Shown: positions 48,601 through 51,828, numbered from the stretch's first letter. The stretch is 64,000 bases of DNA from Streptomyces canus (GCF_030816965.1 NZ_JAUSYQ010000002.1:8608001-8672000); one strand, 5' to 3'. Made by a program: numbers and translations. The notes: generated by a model not told the origin, from the letters alone.

Positions 48601-50499
48601 GCGCAGCGGGTGGACGTGACGGACCGGCAGGAGATGGTCGGGGGTCTGCGCCGACTGCTCGCCGACGAGCTGAGCGATCCGGAGAACGCCGGCCTGCTGG
48701 ACTTCACCTCGCCCGACACCGGGGACGAGTTCGGGGTTGAGGAGCTGCAGGCCGGCGGGGTGACCTCCGAGAACACCGTCAGGCTCAGCGGGCTGAAGCC
48801 CGCCACGATGGGCTTGAGCAGGTCCGAGCGCCGCGAGTTCGCGGAGTCCGGTCACATACCGCTGCACGTGAAGCTTCCCGAAAGGCAGCGTGCCGGTCTC
48901 GCGCGCGAGCAGTTGCTGCGGGGGGGTGACGCCGCCGATAAGACGCATTGGGATCACGGCGCCGCCGACCTGTTGCCCGCGCTGGCCGCCCGGCACTTCG
49001 GCGCATGGGTCACCGTGGTCGGCGCGGACGGGCGGTTCCAGGACTTCCGGCCCCCGCTCTCCGAGGCCGGGGACCCCGGCCAGGAGCAATTGCCGCACGT
49101 TGTGCTGTATCTGAGTGACCGGCACTACCGGCCGGCCCTGCCTTCGGGCGATGCCCGGCGGCAGCCTGCTCTGCCCGAGGCACCGCCCCGGACCCCGGAG
49201 GCCGGCCGGGAGGCGGACGCCGCCGTGTCCGGCACGCCTCAGAACCGGGCGCAACGGCCCGCGTATGCCGTGGCGCCGTGGGCAGCCGGTACGGGCGGCT
49301 GGGGCACCACCCGCGTCGGCGACAAGACGAGACTGATCGGCCCGGACGGCACCGCCCACACCATCCGTGAGCCGCAAGAGGCCGGCAACGGCTTCTGGTC
49401 GGCGGTCTTCACAGGGCTGAGGCCGCAGGGCGTCACCGAGCGAGCCCTCCTCACGCGTGCGCTTGCCGAAGGAGTCTGGCTGGACCGCGGGACACCGTTC
49501 ACGGACGAGGAACTCGCCCGTGCCGGGCTCTCCGAGGAGACGATCGAGTCCGTGCGTCGTCGGCGGGCGGATGGTGGGCTCGCGCAGGATTTGGAGCTCA
49601 CCGAGCAGCAGGAAAAGGCCCTCGGCGATCAGTTGTTCACCGACCGCGGCTGGAATGAGGCGACCGAGCGGACGGCCGTCGCGCAGGTGGCCTCCTACGG
49701 CGTGAACGTGACCGTGGTGGGTGAGGACGGCACCTCCAGCAGCAACCGCGCTCCCGGCGAGGGATCTTTGAGGCCGGAACTGGTCCTGTACCGCAGGGGT
49801 AGGGAATACCTGCTGGCCGAGCCGGTGGCCGACGACGACGGCCCGGGCACGTCGCCCACAGACGCCGAAACCCTGCCCCCGTTGCGAACAGACACTCAGG
49901 TCATCGAGGTTCGGCCGGAGGAGGAGAGCACGCTCGACCAGGCGACCCCGGCATCTGCCGCCAACGCGCCGGGGCCGGCCGACCATGCCCCGCCTGCTGT
50001 TGCGGAAGGCACCCAGGCCGGGGAACCGGCCGAGACAGATCCGACGACTGTGGTCGATTCCGGCGTCACCGGGGACGAGTTGGACGGCGGCGACACAGCT
50101 ACAGACCCCGGCGACGGGGCGGCCCATTGGCGTGACATCGCGGATGTATTCTTGCCGTCCCGGGCTCCGGGGGACGTTCCCCGGCGATCCCCGGCAGAGG
50201 GCGCCTCGGCCGGGCCGGACCGACACGAGAAACTCGAACAGCTGCTCGACTCCCCCGCCGTGCTGGACACTCGTGTGGGGCGCGAGCACGTGCAAGGCCT
50301 GCCGTACTCACCGTCGGCCGCGGCTACGTGGGTTCTGGCACCCGACACCGAACTGCCTCTGCGCGATACGCTCCGTCGCGAGGACCGTGCGAGTGTGCTG
50401 GACGTGCTGGACAGGCATCCGGAGCTCTTCCCGGTAAAGGTGCGGGAGAGTTTGGCCCGGCTGACCGGAGAGGAGGAGGGCGGGTTGCTGCCCGAGTAG
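26545..50499 (+). CDS. giant modular toxin-like protein 2 (complete, 7,984 aa)
   Basis: ATG 26545 follows GGAGAGGTGA. Modules in window coordinates: CpnT-like N-terminal domain (26545-27600), Ala/Val/Ser linker with 36-bp repeats (28459-28674), zincin A (29430-30180), HTH blocks (31340-33560), zincin A (34120-34915), two ADP-ribosyltransferase-like domains (36020-37455), acidic linker with 174-bp repeats (39613-40270), zincin B plus EndoU-like plus zincin-derived modules (40300-42620), a large region absent from the visible part of giant 1 (43140-48400), two OTU-like domains lacking the catalytic Cys (48490-49835) and the shared C-terminal module (50120-50499). The N-terminus suggests export through a type VII-like route as known for CpnT. 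The whole looks like a secreted multi-effector. The lectin gene 183 bp downstream probably belongs to the same operon. Function is inferred. Confidence 0.9.
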   Translation: MAIQASPLVNNMLFVLIGERLLQANEDLAGASHVSYRRLARNLDELSDLIEQSVAGAARSLPAQVGQDYVRAMGTFVDGGGTGYLRKFSADLDGIADDRVRASYQILESKWQIIAEVIRLLIELAVAFALSMFSGGAALGRAAVARARSRAAILVIMAALQRHALPAVSEAFEEAFETFAVRLGMIAFTSGALSPKGFDWKQIAQDGLIGGIMGAVHHPLAGLLQGATDAAKKAFKRGAPVKDFAGDVVAKTVARTEAAGVKRLPGGGDGVGLEGHAHAHAHPGVASSSLAEGGSEALAEFVGNGLFYGGWSTSWSTFTGASLSGVSSHGLHSGAVASGTWINSNFVVKTPPVTEGVMNTVPGPDVAEEQDSRGTPGGTMSGADDAGGSDGGTEPVSLTRTAAVSASDGGRSEAGVPQGEALEHQIAGDAFPAPAVSRPDAQRAVAQGTAPGAAVPGAGDVSSDVSGVDSVSDGPMAVAPVPGSVVSMASGVPDAGSGQVRPAADRSEVTVGGVAAPVVGAVDVSGGVAAGGAGGVGGEDGGVVPTAGVLPSTAVESAPAVAPRSGTAASGSAGTAASDATWRPVRTTSDDPMAGHEEPAEMDQVAAVGRPAEPVRTVDGATAVTARSADPNPALADTADQSVAVSAEAVADQSVAVSAEAVADQSVAVSAEAVADQSVAVSAEAVADQSVAVSAEAVADQSVAVPVQAVGSVSEPGATANQSSASSSRVPVEAQPGPAVAPRSGTAPGSAAETGERAAAQRPAEPVRTVNESLAAVSLQGVTPSPASTSQAVTPASAPARTVDQPGPASGQSAAPASASGRTGNQSSVSPGRISTVSDSATTGTTSGEQGGGVRDTVGLESGEADSVQQFPQRSDASGVSGVSGEGSEGDWDESELSSGLSVAGGLSGTGSWASSSEGEPDQSGLHGSDFSLPLGDGSARSGEVTERSWGQSAEQDHAAGVPFAAGEVRSERWSPFGSGRGGPEAFEFTFTGGEGGRPGVRQPAASGERDQVGYAWAWHRGETLGQDTIRLTRRVHLVALEGVGAEQVTAYQDGVSRGLEEVVNGREPRLPVLQHDEVTGPRRPDPLLRLRVEWVDSPEQADTVVQLHGGSPDQGQMRQRNWYIGAGPAGAVHELFHGYGPLDDESDDRVLLTPVTRAEQELGPDEYSAMADPRKAAGKRIVLTSDHLRQIAAVLTPYLGRVAPGEYLRKAGLFGDESRAADVDPAMDHRAEPAGQAQDEAGDGAGDGWHEAADFAQSVGLDGMLDEASAGEEETDGQPPAKKQRRDDADGERSGEQEFGEHEVNLSAAEFGLPSSPDSRAVSPSERSGEQEFGEHEVDPWAAEFGLPSSPDSRAVSPSERSGTAEEESGWDFGAERAGSPAEWSAVDGAALAAGAVDGLRGPAFGGGQAEPGSGRDEGVRGQDAGVSGAGVESVDGAVPNLADLLPDQIGEFARGLDGVEDSGVELAGSQAERSGVDGAGAVEREPAALPSRDGASAEQQLPENRFAGPFLSESDGALDGDGLARPVAADPAADGTRFVDAGVESGDGAVPNLAELLPEPASEAEPARPDLDVPHMLIPAAVAEHRDAEPRAVSGPAEQKRLRERLKSLKEDLGLEPDYAVGEALGASYSTASTWKRPGSVVGSEYARRINELYALVEEAKGRPGFDPKALLAAWQARPENRVPVGAGGTARSGPDDAAPKILLKLIQRELGGGYGAVARKLSAGWERVDAALVRGWIRGGVKGGAPNAEQISRIRVVAVEVVGSDKLEKYQKTRTQLEALTRAHGTHARAATLLEVLPHTVSRLLRGTHLVDGELAARIDAEFGRLPVEARGEAPAGAGGAGGAGGPRSVSGTAGGAAGVLGKRRRSPDELDQIDEFVRGLELAEVESGWDFGAERAVSPAERSGVDGAALAAGAVDGLRGPAFGGGQAEPGSGRDEGVRGQDAGVSGAGVESVGGAVPHPAELPAEPDEPDPIGEFARGLDLAEVESGWDSGVERAGSPAERSAVDGAGAVDREPAASPPRDGAPAEQQLPENRFAGPSLSESDGALDGDGPARPVAAADGTRFVDAGVESGGGPVPHPAELPAEQERLRERLASLREDLQLKSDKAVARALGASQSTMLIWRRGSVVGSEYARRINGLYALVEEAKGRPAGFDPEALLAEWRARPENRAPVGPGGTVRSGPGGMVRSGLDDAAAGRASESLSYKILLKLMQRELGARPGYGAVAASLSAGWERVDEALVRGWIRGGVKGGTPNPEQISRIRAVADEVIGSDKLEKYQKTLNQLKALTRALGQERAAEKLKVFKSTVSRWLRGTRLWDDEHAARIDEEFGKLLVEARGEAPAGAEGAEGAEGAGGAGGAGGPRSVSGTAGGAAGVLGKRRRSPDELDQIDEFAHGPDWVEDSGVELAVSQAERSGVDGAALAAGAVDGLRGPAFGGGQAEPGSGRDEGVRGQDAGVSGAGVESVGGAVLHPADLPAEPDDQSDLHGSDFSLPLGDGSARPGEVTERSWGQSEEQDHAAGVPFAAGEVRSERWSPFGAGGVGSQAFEFAPVGPGMRKVERVFDGELVEFDAPWEVRRPDASGERIGVGYAWAWHRGETLGQDTIRLTRRVHVVALEGVGAEQVTALQGEVSRGLEEVVNGREPRLPVLQHDEVTGPRRPDPLLRLGVEWVDSPEQADTVVQLHGGSPDQGQMRQRNWYTGVGPVVYVHELLHGFGVRDDVADARVLLTPGGRAEQVLGEGESSVMDDPDRVAEGEEGLVVLTSDHLRQIAVVLTPYLGGVAPGEYVRKAGLFGDESRAADVDPAMDHSAELAGQAQGEAGDGDWDGLLGAADFARSVGLDGLFDEASAGEEETDGQPPAKKQRRDDADGERSGEQEFGEHEVNLSAAEFGLPSSPDSRAVSPSERSGTAEEEWANGWGWSGLSPSGTEDGAVDREPAAEGAEGAGGAGGPRSVSGTAGGAAGVLGKRRRSPDELVQIDEFAHGLDWVAQTAPASEAGDGATAPGQDAADAPPPVDEQMVHPAEGAHLVRDPMETGSTVEDQESEEDAGDLAPAVDYNIERQHVAEPEEAGRAASVRGASPAQDTGSEEGAGSESDATGQDNVSTRIEPAADERRSPGVGRSLPRRFPPAVAPQEGETAAVQQPRPAKEPPVGYPPVDEMVHETDRPFLERALVAGERVWLFGDADPEEVFTNGVRAPDPDSRTELWYWASNNPARTQFIATTRDFSRFRDKRYRWEIHSWLNSEPRGVNLNKVILIQKASSHHHLRATWRSAHDVSEITFTGSIDPQAFRSVYDSLKDRTGYWNRVTRTVDWYPGQLQSRDNPGAAGRPADAAAERQDDRPASVSSEAVASAAPEARSGWDGTEGGHVPGESVRLGDSEAEAPAAGPGTGDAAADLARERAGEESEEADGADAPTASDASQAPADDEASSGTVGPMPLVSTASSAPEDEMSAGADGQPGHNQRVFDVAPAAGHRTVHEMVHEEDRPFLVLVERERVWRFGDADPEEVFTNGVRAPDPDSRTELWFWAMTTSARTQFIGTTDNFDLWFRNKRYRWEIHPRLNFEPRGLHLDYTIAKQKAGSHLPATWRNTYDESEITFTGSIDPQAFRSVYDSLKDRTGYWNRVTRTVDWYPGQLQSRDNPGAAGRPADAAAERQDDRPASVSSEAVASVAPPAGSGWDGTEGGDVPVASVPLGEEAATGSDAPPVDHAAQAPADGESATAPQNRTTPRAAGTGGLGVVAEQVLLGLGQPDTDRRIADQPGADGASQADYRGRPAQDHADQAEPEGDDTPAGESDGPNAVPAVDDPVAVGDARSGPERMGSTAEAVPAQGGPQSPAATEPTVSPADGQMVRSGQGHSGELAGERGADASGLSEEGSEGDSDEWGLSSGWTVPGGRSSWESLFEAESDRSDLRGSDFSLRLSDGSESGDIEGPDTAFYGAGAAADASRSASAEVVSPVASSAGATSDGSARPGEVTERSSGQSEEQDHAASEEGAGSAPEVGERPSTQSSTVGTADAGAEVIEERAGQDYRGELADEDGFSRPGSDESFRPSLSIDSSWGRNEMNEMAGGEPVAVVEEPAPSLVERFMGSVRAIWEMARSMGGRGLSWFGLFLGRVQDSLRRLVYSLRGLVYGQASNSSSGAPVGNVDGRAEESEFDRSDSGVSARPWNDPRESISSELSDDFFGRAGTALQFPQRSDASGVSEAGSEGDRDESESSSGWTVPGGRSRTESRESLFEAESDESFRPSLSIDSSWGRNEMAGVDGRASVSSDLSDAGEQAAVGNISLGRTGAEGADTGRMPAAEDALPAAGRTTPATESLEPADPDAEERAGSTAEAVPAQGRSEFDAPWAEFDGSDSGESEWSELGDDDVDALENARAEVRDHMRRWDGAPGGLGDAVEIDGSDSDGASWTSDDSGESEWSELGDDDVDALENARAEVRDHMRRWDGAPGGLGDAVEIDGSDSDGASWTSDDSGESEWSELGDDDVDALENARAEVRDHMRRWDGAPGGLGDAVEIDGSDSDGASWTSDDSGESEWSELGDDDVDALENARVELRDHMRRRDGAPGWLGDAVEIARAVVEPDRTQGWVGSIGGRLDLRRFEARRYRLPAGDFGTRAVVRIFLDRADGAPVTEDQLGEVARRAQEGVEQRYNGGYRLPNGDLFRVDLEFVSAEDAHHTVTVHAEFERENHRNWALRTESDVLAHEVGHLLGLEDEYRENTKYGDRTVYPDESLMAGYNVDGRGRPLVDDDHDGADNDHVVEGAGLTRMRIAPRHLKQIGSAIEAALRTARLRSEGQVVFSTADGLRPRADGLPTRVHFSFDTRVAVLYGEPRAGGGGHLPPKGMSWRPRPVALEGTANPNGTYRAEYPGLRVRPELADRSRTVAGDLHVPQRQPQRGQMMFPAHWDEDHAVYAAEQAYLHALREDRVLPVEGRPGVYVWTGEYDGVRITGEFTIGPPRVRFFRPSDDQPDKPGPAHAAPPPPAVGSDTRPVFGRRVEDVVRYGDRRTRSGAYHEPKVDRAEQQSLFFYGLSISTVREHDNGTYEAGVWFLDPALRPRDDETVDPLRWHLHQDGDHHVMFPKEWTPDYLLDAVESAHVEAIAANRVRKVDDRGTYHWIGDAALESAHDGGIAANTVRKEDDRGTYHWVGYVEWIRVEGLVRDGHHVVYRPTQMQPYNTWPAVEPVGEAAGSPSATREGQVPAFAVRHVLFKNGQRGLDFVKRIHLVVPPGTDDNEVNEDWSDLETMVSEEYGRSARGPRADAALVRLSLARAASAEEAHHSFTAGDLGALMDNIMAVMPRARALHSLAGDLLDSAALTADAWRPPAGTDGVALQRALELLDLADPFSRPTTLREPDPADPGARFEDEPGPLDGSTDSAQPAEHQTEEGAAGPTPPGVRPAAGSDHGASPDMALAGNPARDSLDSLDSMDSLDSLDSMEGNEEAGEPANPDVLPVVSADWPTGSDSGADEDAPDATSAERAQDSGERELRPHRLADGSEPGEQEGAAEGARGQTAETSSTPRGQGGEQRSVIGPIESELNANRPPRIDLSMTSPSPAEGPVVYSDGSRMPDYLTTGYAAGETQGRSYGFSQVTLRGADMVVREIGERLGEDQGSAPGLPTALEHLRGALGTTPQVFHGDGYESPAFGHDRDQVLRVTTRPYGTSERFTDVQDDPPVLQANAASSVTTGATKAVSSGTQLSLGVNVGPPAAGVSARVGGTAGVTRSQRYVMRDQTAVKNERRSTEGAHLHLDDVWYEVSVVRPTPLESAVGGQSSSAPDEDMFGFAVRHGLAVRLPDSETASGEPGPGRRSAPSRIELGPQSDYRLVHTEGYGPVKDLRDRLLAEVGAAPGSPAYDQITGFFSADTFHRVADRLARGAVTTGLLSADDGSPLGAIVVERVVPGEARLLSESSAVELKHYIQQTVTNERAVSRTSSRGLSARVGGYFGLDSPAWGPLVTGIGGSLSRAATQGTVFGASGTRKIGGKYKDVPTALYRVSKTVTVRWAGSPEPIRFETWSLDRMLHTEARRLAGWPDGTTLRTRNGNEPFAPPYLTVDRPAVLGMSRPEAFTYDNGDLVRDGWRGWLEVVTDTVIRDAASLYPDLLAPLEDFGAPGSSGRWRDAQHYNLALQNTLAVMNVLSHHGMAGSLEALTTTGIRLDLMTRPSALLRPHLSLHISGQLTGRRYEGTQNDFTVRVSAPGTTRLDGSYGVTRAGGVGTDTSVRVNLAESSRHAVTVSAVPWYERAVERGGDHGSTVSHEPMAMSSKPSHLYSYALELTARIDGFSRYRRAVRASSLGVLGGPSFLHEEGGIASESLRGRVLLSVPDEHTPATDPQADLSGRPVSDVEPLEPARARALVTGEPYAPDDALTVPESHGQEVSGDEDLWQGRFGDHPYQTFSVGAHPELVRAAEDLMAELSGESWRFTRTGALPHDALVRHFQPHYLAAGFDQASVPAGSRLLLRAQGGLRDIEATVVHRMRLVGPLVVSKPDTIATDESHAMDLQTSASVSTTRSRSWALGVTAAHTLTGPDGTVLSTFYGLSYSRGGSRASTTAVSRKVTLEVGRSAAGHHVLITGNTQHELAGALRPVGALGPLLSPLYRNSWAGKRLTFTGDWLGHLPEKAVHELGLVQDGLGEVPRYTDRPWTQPNWLHDRPFGSYAANTLDAGKVLAAFDRQLRDWGVDETGRERLRDMISPRALGALREQMTSTGAVTRTRVGNRSWHGIRIGSRYGSLRLELIAGKPMFDRLDHGLTVWDVRVATMSETEATSAATSRGVNWGITQSTGTLSSVATPSPGDVTAVRAGLSGGVGHADRMSSSRSRTRQKEQSFSTTEPHAEFLTGYKLRLTLDLGNGETATTEGSVGSLREQVPLSLTVPDARPAAGGDPLGTPTPDTPARSVRLRAPGDVTQEAVDRWRSTARPDGTQAPFEPPAQGFQVRRVIGLENLREAGDLALAMAYGMPVSRVNGVAHELTGLALDAALGDARRTALTRPGTVSALALDEGISDAALAAFYAESAAADGYRVVGLNDDTSTNWAHGHYRIHSKPDFSRATLLTVFPDSSMFADEGDATSTGAALSYAASQGVTTTLQPVVSAGQAVSAVPAVSGTGPASGEADEHAVSAARSGATGTERSGRTFLFAIPTGWLGVAEVERWMAFGRVRPLPQGAHADTVLIALVSEDVAREWGLVDDGNFPPRVADAWADVSKAGNAWVAADDAYWKKRREVAELPEEAPELKSTVLQPLLDRAEAAAGEFHRVRAAADRLTRWHRLPAEAHRPGEPELRAGLPEPLAVEFTVADGEVKAGHLVYEVRDGVAGDPGLLVSPEGDQSYTLYEVPEDGDGFFHALAEGLHHVDPGLLAQRVDVTDRQEMVGGLRRLLADELSDPENAGLLDFTSPDTGDEFGVEELQAGGVTSENTVRLSGLKPATMGLSRSERREFAESGHIPLHVKLPERQRAGLAREQLLRGGDAADKTHWDHGAADLLPALAARHFGAWVTVVGADGRFQDFRPPLSEAGDPGQEQLPHVVLYLSDRHYRPALPSGDARRQPALPEAPPRTPEAGREADAAVSGTPQNRAQRPAYAVAPWAAGTGGWGTTRVGDKTRLIGPDGTAHTIREPQEAGNGFWSAVFTGLRPQGVTERALLTRALAEGVWLDRGTPFTDEELARAGLSEETIESVRRRRADGGLAQDLELTEQQEKALGDQLFTDRGWNEATERTAVAQVASYGVNVTVVGEDGTSSSNRAPGEGSLRPELVLYRRGREYLLAEPVADDDGPGTSPTDAETLPPLRTDTQVIEVRPEEESTLDQATPASAANAPGPADHAPPAVAEGTQAGEPAETDPTTVVDSGVTGDELDGGDTATDPGDGAAHWRDIADVFLPSRAPGDVPRRSPAEGASAGPDRHEKLEQLLDSPAVLDTRVGREHVQGLPYSPSAAATWVLAPDTELPLRDTLRREDRASVLDVLDRHPELFPVKVRESLARLTGEEEGGLLPE
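28459..28674 (+). repeat. 36-bp in-frame tandem repeat, six copies
   Basis: The 12-residue unit ADQSVAVSAEAV is repeated six times, the first five nearly identical in DNA and the last one diverged (AVPVQAV). It lies in the flexible linker after the export domain and was probably expanded by replication slippage. Confidence 0.9.
29430..30180 (+). other. zincin A domain, copy 3
   Basis: The C-terminal two thirds match copies 1 and 2 almost base for base (HELFH first His 29944-29946), while the first 50 codons differ (FGSGRGGPEAFEFTFTGGEGG). The sharp change from diverged to near-identical sequence suggests gene conversion or replacement. Confidence 0.7.
31340..33560 (+). other. helix-turn-helix array, blocks 4 and 5
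   Basis: Blocks at about 31340-32040 and 32810-33560 repeat the three-HTH arrangement of giant 1. The predicted recognition helices differ from block to block: GASYSTASTWKR, GASQSTMLIWRRG, EVLPHTVSRLLRG and KVFKSTVSRWLRG, while the surrounding scaffold is nearly invariant. Confidence 0.6.
34120..34915 (+). other. zincin A domain, copy 4 (variant active site)
   Basis: The N-terminal part is nearly identical to copy 1, but from the active site on it differs: HELLHGFGVRDD (first His 34675-34677) and a different downstream region. The third-ligand region VRDD differs from PLDD in copies 1-3. Confidence 0.7.
36020..36500 (+). other. ADP-ribosyltransferase-like domain with altered Glu motif
   Basis: Begins DEMVHETDRPFLERALV, then RVWLFGDADPEEVF (candidate Arg), FIATTRD in place of STT, and VSEITFTGSIDP where ExE is expected. 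The first Glu of the motif is Val here (GTA at 36376-36378), whereas the neighbouring copy has GAA. The final Glu is kept. Activity may be reduced or changed. Confidence 0.6.
36970..37455 (+). other. ADP-ribosyltransferase-like domain, second copy
   Basis: RVWRFGDADPEEVF, FIGTTDN and ESEITFTGSIDP (first Glu codon GAA at 37327-37329). The 3' part is identical in DNA to the preceding copy, while the core between 37130 and 37320 has diverged. The STT-type motif is GTT here. Confidence 0.6.
39613..40270 (+). repeat. 174-bp in-frame tandem repeat, four copies
   Basis: Units start at 39613, 39787, 39961 and 40135. The 58-codon unit is acidic and begins DSGESEWSELGDDDVDALEN. The first three copies appear identical in DNA; the fourth carries a few changes and lacks the end of the unit before zincin B. 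It is probably a very recent expansion in a linker. Confidence 0.92.
40300..42620 (+). other. zincin B copy 3 with EndoU-like and zincin-derived modules
   Basis: HEVGHLLGLEDEY begins at 40654-40656. EndoU-like stretches follow (about 41040-41430 and 41510-42060, with HHVMFPKEWTPDYLLDAVESAH), then the HExxH-less module VRHVLFKNGQRGLDFVKRIHL (42130-42620). This is the same order as 2260-4700 in giant 1, and parts (41030-41330) are identical in DNA to it, so the block was copied as a unit. Confidence 0.6.
42799..42854 (+). repeat. 9-bp slippage repeat (DSL/DSM)
   Basis: A run of GACTCCCTG/GACTCCATG units encodes DSLDSLDSMDSLDSLDSM in a linker. It is a simple-sequence tract prone to length change by multiples of three codons. 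Confidence 0.85.
43140..48400 (+). other. large non-repeated region specific to giant 2
   Basis: About 1,750 residues with no internal DNA repeats, mostly beta-rich (TTGATKAVSSGTQLSLGVNV; LRPHLSLHISGQLTGRRY; FSVGAHPELVRAAEDLMAEL; LYRVSKTVTVRWAGS). It is more C-rich at third positions and much less linker-like than the rest of the gene. No family was recognised. It could be a translocation, receptor-binding or scaffold region. The visible part of giant 1 has no counterpart. Confidence 0.5.
48490..49145 (+). other. OTU-like domain lacking the catalytic Cys
   Basis: PEDGDGFFHALAEGL aligns with the OTU motif PADGYCLIYSLV, but the Cys position is Gly (GGC, 48547-48549). The rest of the fold signature is kept: WDHGAADLLPALAARHFGAWVTVV and VVLYLSDRHYRPAL, with His at 49123-49125. 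It is probably a binding pseudoenzyme. Confidence 0.6.
49300..49835 (+). other. second degenerate OTU-like domain
   Basis: PQEAGNGFWSAVFTGL corresponds to the OTU nucleophile motif with Cys replaced by Gly (49390-49392) and the motif Asp replaced by Ala. The final His-Tyr is replaced by Glu-Tyr (GREYLL). WNEATERTAVAQVASYGVNVTVVG keeps the hydrophobic pattern. Both catalytic residues are absent. Confidence 0.5.
50120..50499 (+). other. conserved C-terminal module, giant 2
   Basis: RDIADVFLPSR, LEQLLDSPAVLDTRVGREHV, ATWVLAPDTELPLRDTLRRED and ELFPVKVRE...GGLLPE match the end of giant 1. About 25 extra codons are inserted after the first motif. Confidence 0.6.
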
Positions 50500-50636
50500 T
50501 CACGTCCCGTAGGCGCCGCGTGCCGGGCAGGCGAGCCACACGTGAACCGCCCGCTGTGAACCTTCGCCGCCCCACAGGCGGCGGCCCGGCCCTGTGTCAC
50601 ACCCCCAGAGCCGTCCTGGGCCCACCGTCGGGCGCT

Positions 50637-50682
50637 CGTGACACCACTTCAGCCCACCCTATTGACCGTTGGAAAGGACACA
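50637..50682 (+). promoter_or_regulatory. conserved leader and ribosome binding site of lectin gene 2
   Basis: The same GTGACACCACTTCAGC and TTGACCGTTGGAAAGGACA blocks as at 20076-20122, with GGAAAGGA at 50671-50678 placed 4 bases before ATG 50683. Confidence 0.6.
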
Positions 50683-51828
50683 ATGAGTTCATCAGAGGCT
50701 CAGGGCCCTCGGCAGGCACCTCCCGAGGCCGTGACACCGGAAGCGGGCACGATGGTGCCCCGCACGGGACAGGCCGTGGGTTCACCGGAGGTGGAAGCGG
50801 CCACTGCTGTCGGCGGAACGGCTCAGGCTCCGTCGGCCGCCGGGGGCGCGGCATCGCCGGTTCCCGAGCCGGAGCCCGCATCCCCGCTCGCCACAGGGGC
50901 GCGGGAGGCGGACGTGGCAGGAGCCACCGCCACCACCTCTGAACCGGGGGAGGCGGACGCGGAGAGCGTCACGGCTGCTGATGAGGAGGAGGCGGAAGAG
51001 GCGCCTGAGGGTACGGCCGAGGCTGCGTCGGCTGCCCCGTCGGGGAGGCCGCACAAGAGCCTGCTGGCCGGGGCGGCCATCGTGGGGACACTGTTGATGA
51101 CCGTACCGTTCCTGGTGGGTGGTGACGGTGAGGACGCTCATGCGTCTCCGGCCGGTGCGACGCCCGGTACGGTGCTGGGCTCCCCGGGGGACGGAAGCGT
51201 CTATGGTGCCATCGGATCGGCGTCGCCGACCGATGGCGGCAAACCCGGGACGACTCATCCGGCCAGGCAATCCGCCGCATCACACGGCGCCGGGGACCCA
51301 GGAGCGCACTCGTCGGCATCCGGGAAGACGTCGACCGCCCGGCCGACGTCGTCGGCTTCCGGGACGCGGCCGACCGCCCGGCCGACGTCGAACAAGACCT
51401 CGTCCGCCACCACCAGAACGACATCGTCCGGTAGCTCCTCGGAGGTCGCGGATGTGTCCATCTGGAGCCATGCCTCGGGCCGTTGCATCGATGTCAGGGA
51501 TGCCGGGGGCGATGGCACGCCGCTGCAGATCTGGGACTGCAACGGATTCGCGCAGCAGACCTGGCGCTTCATGAGTGACGGGACGGTGCGCGCGCTGGGG
51601 CTGTGCATGGACGTCGCCTGGGGCGGCACCGGCAACGGTGCGGTGATCCAGCTGGCCACCTGCAGTCATAATCCCGCCCAGCAGTTCCGGCTGAACTCCG
51701 CGCATGACCTGGTCAACCCGCAGGCGAACAAGTGCGTCGACGTGAAGAACCAGCAGACCGGCAACGGCACCCGCTTGCAGTTGTGGGACTGCAATGGCCG
51801 GGACAACCAGAAGTGGAGCGCCGGCTGA
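50683..51828 (+). CDS. membrane-anchored ricin-type beta-trefoil lectin 2
   Basis: This 381-residue paralogue of the protein at 20123 has the same layout: disordered acidic N-terminus, one transmembrane helix near residues 126-146, spacer, and C-terminal three-subdomain lectin with QQTW, QQF and QKW motifs. The N-terminal half and the lectin are nearly identical to lectin 1 in DNA. The extracellular spacer differs and is Thr/Arg/Ser-rich here (TARPTSSASGTRPTARPTS). Start chosen from GGAAAGGA at 50671. The gene sits 183 bp after giant gene 2, repeating the giant-lectin order of the first unit, so the pair is probably functionally linked. Ricin B domains bind sugars such as galactose or cell-wall glycans; ligand unknown. 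Confidence 0.85.
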   Translation: MSSSEAQGPRQAPPEAVTPEAGTMVPRTGQAVGSPEVEAATAVGGTAQAPSAAGGAASPVPEPEPASPLATGAREADVAGATATTSEPGEADAESVTAADEEEAEEAPEGTAEAASAAPSGRPHKSLLAGAAIVGTLLMTVPFLVGGDGEDAHASPAGATPGTVLGSPGDGSVYGAIGSASPTDGGKPGTTHPARQSAASHGAGDPGAHSSASGKTSTARPTSSASGTRPTARPTSNKTSSATTRTTSSGSSSEVADVSIWSHASGRCIDVRDAGGDGTPLQIWDCNGFAQQTWRFMSDGTVRALGLCMDVAWGGTGNGAVIQLATCSHNPAQQFRLNSAHDLVNPQANKCVDVKNQQTGNGTRLQLWDCNGRDNQKWSAG

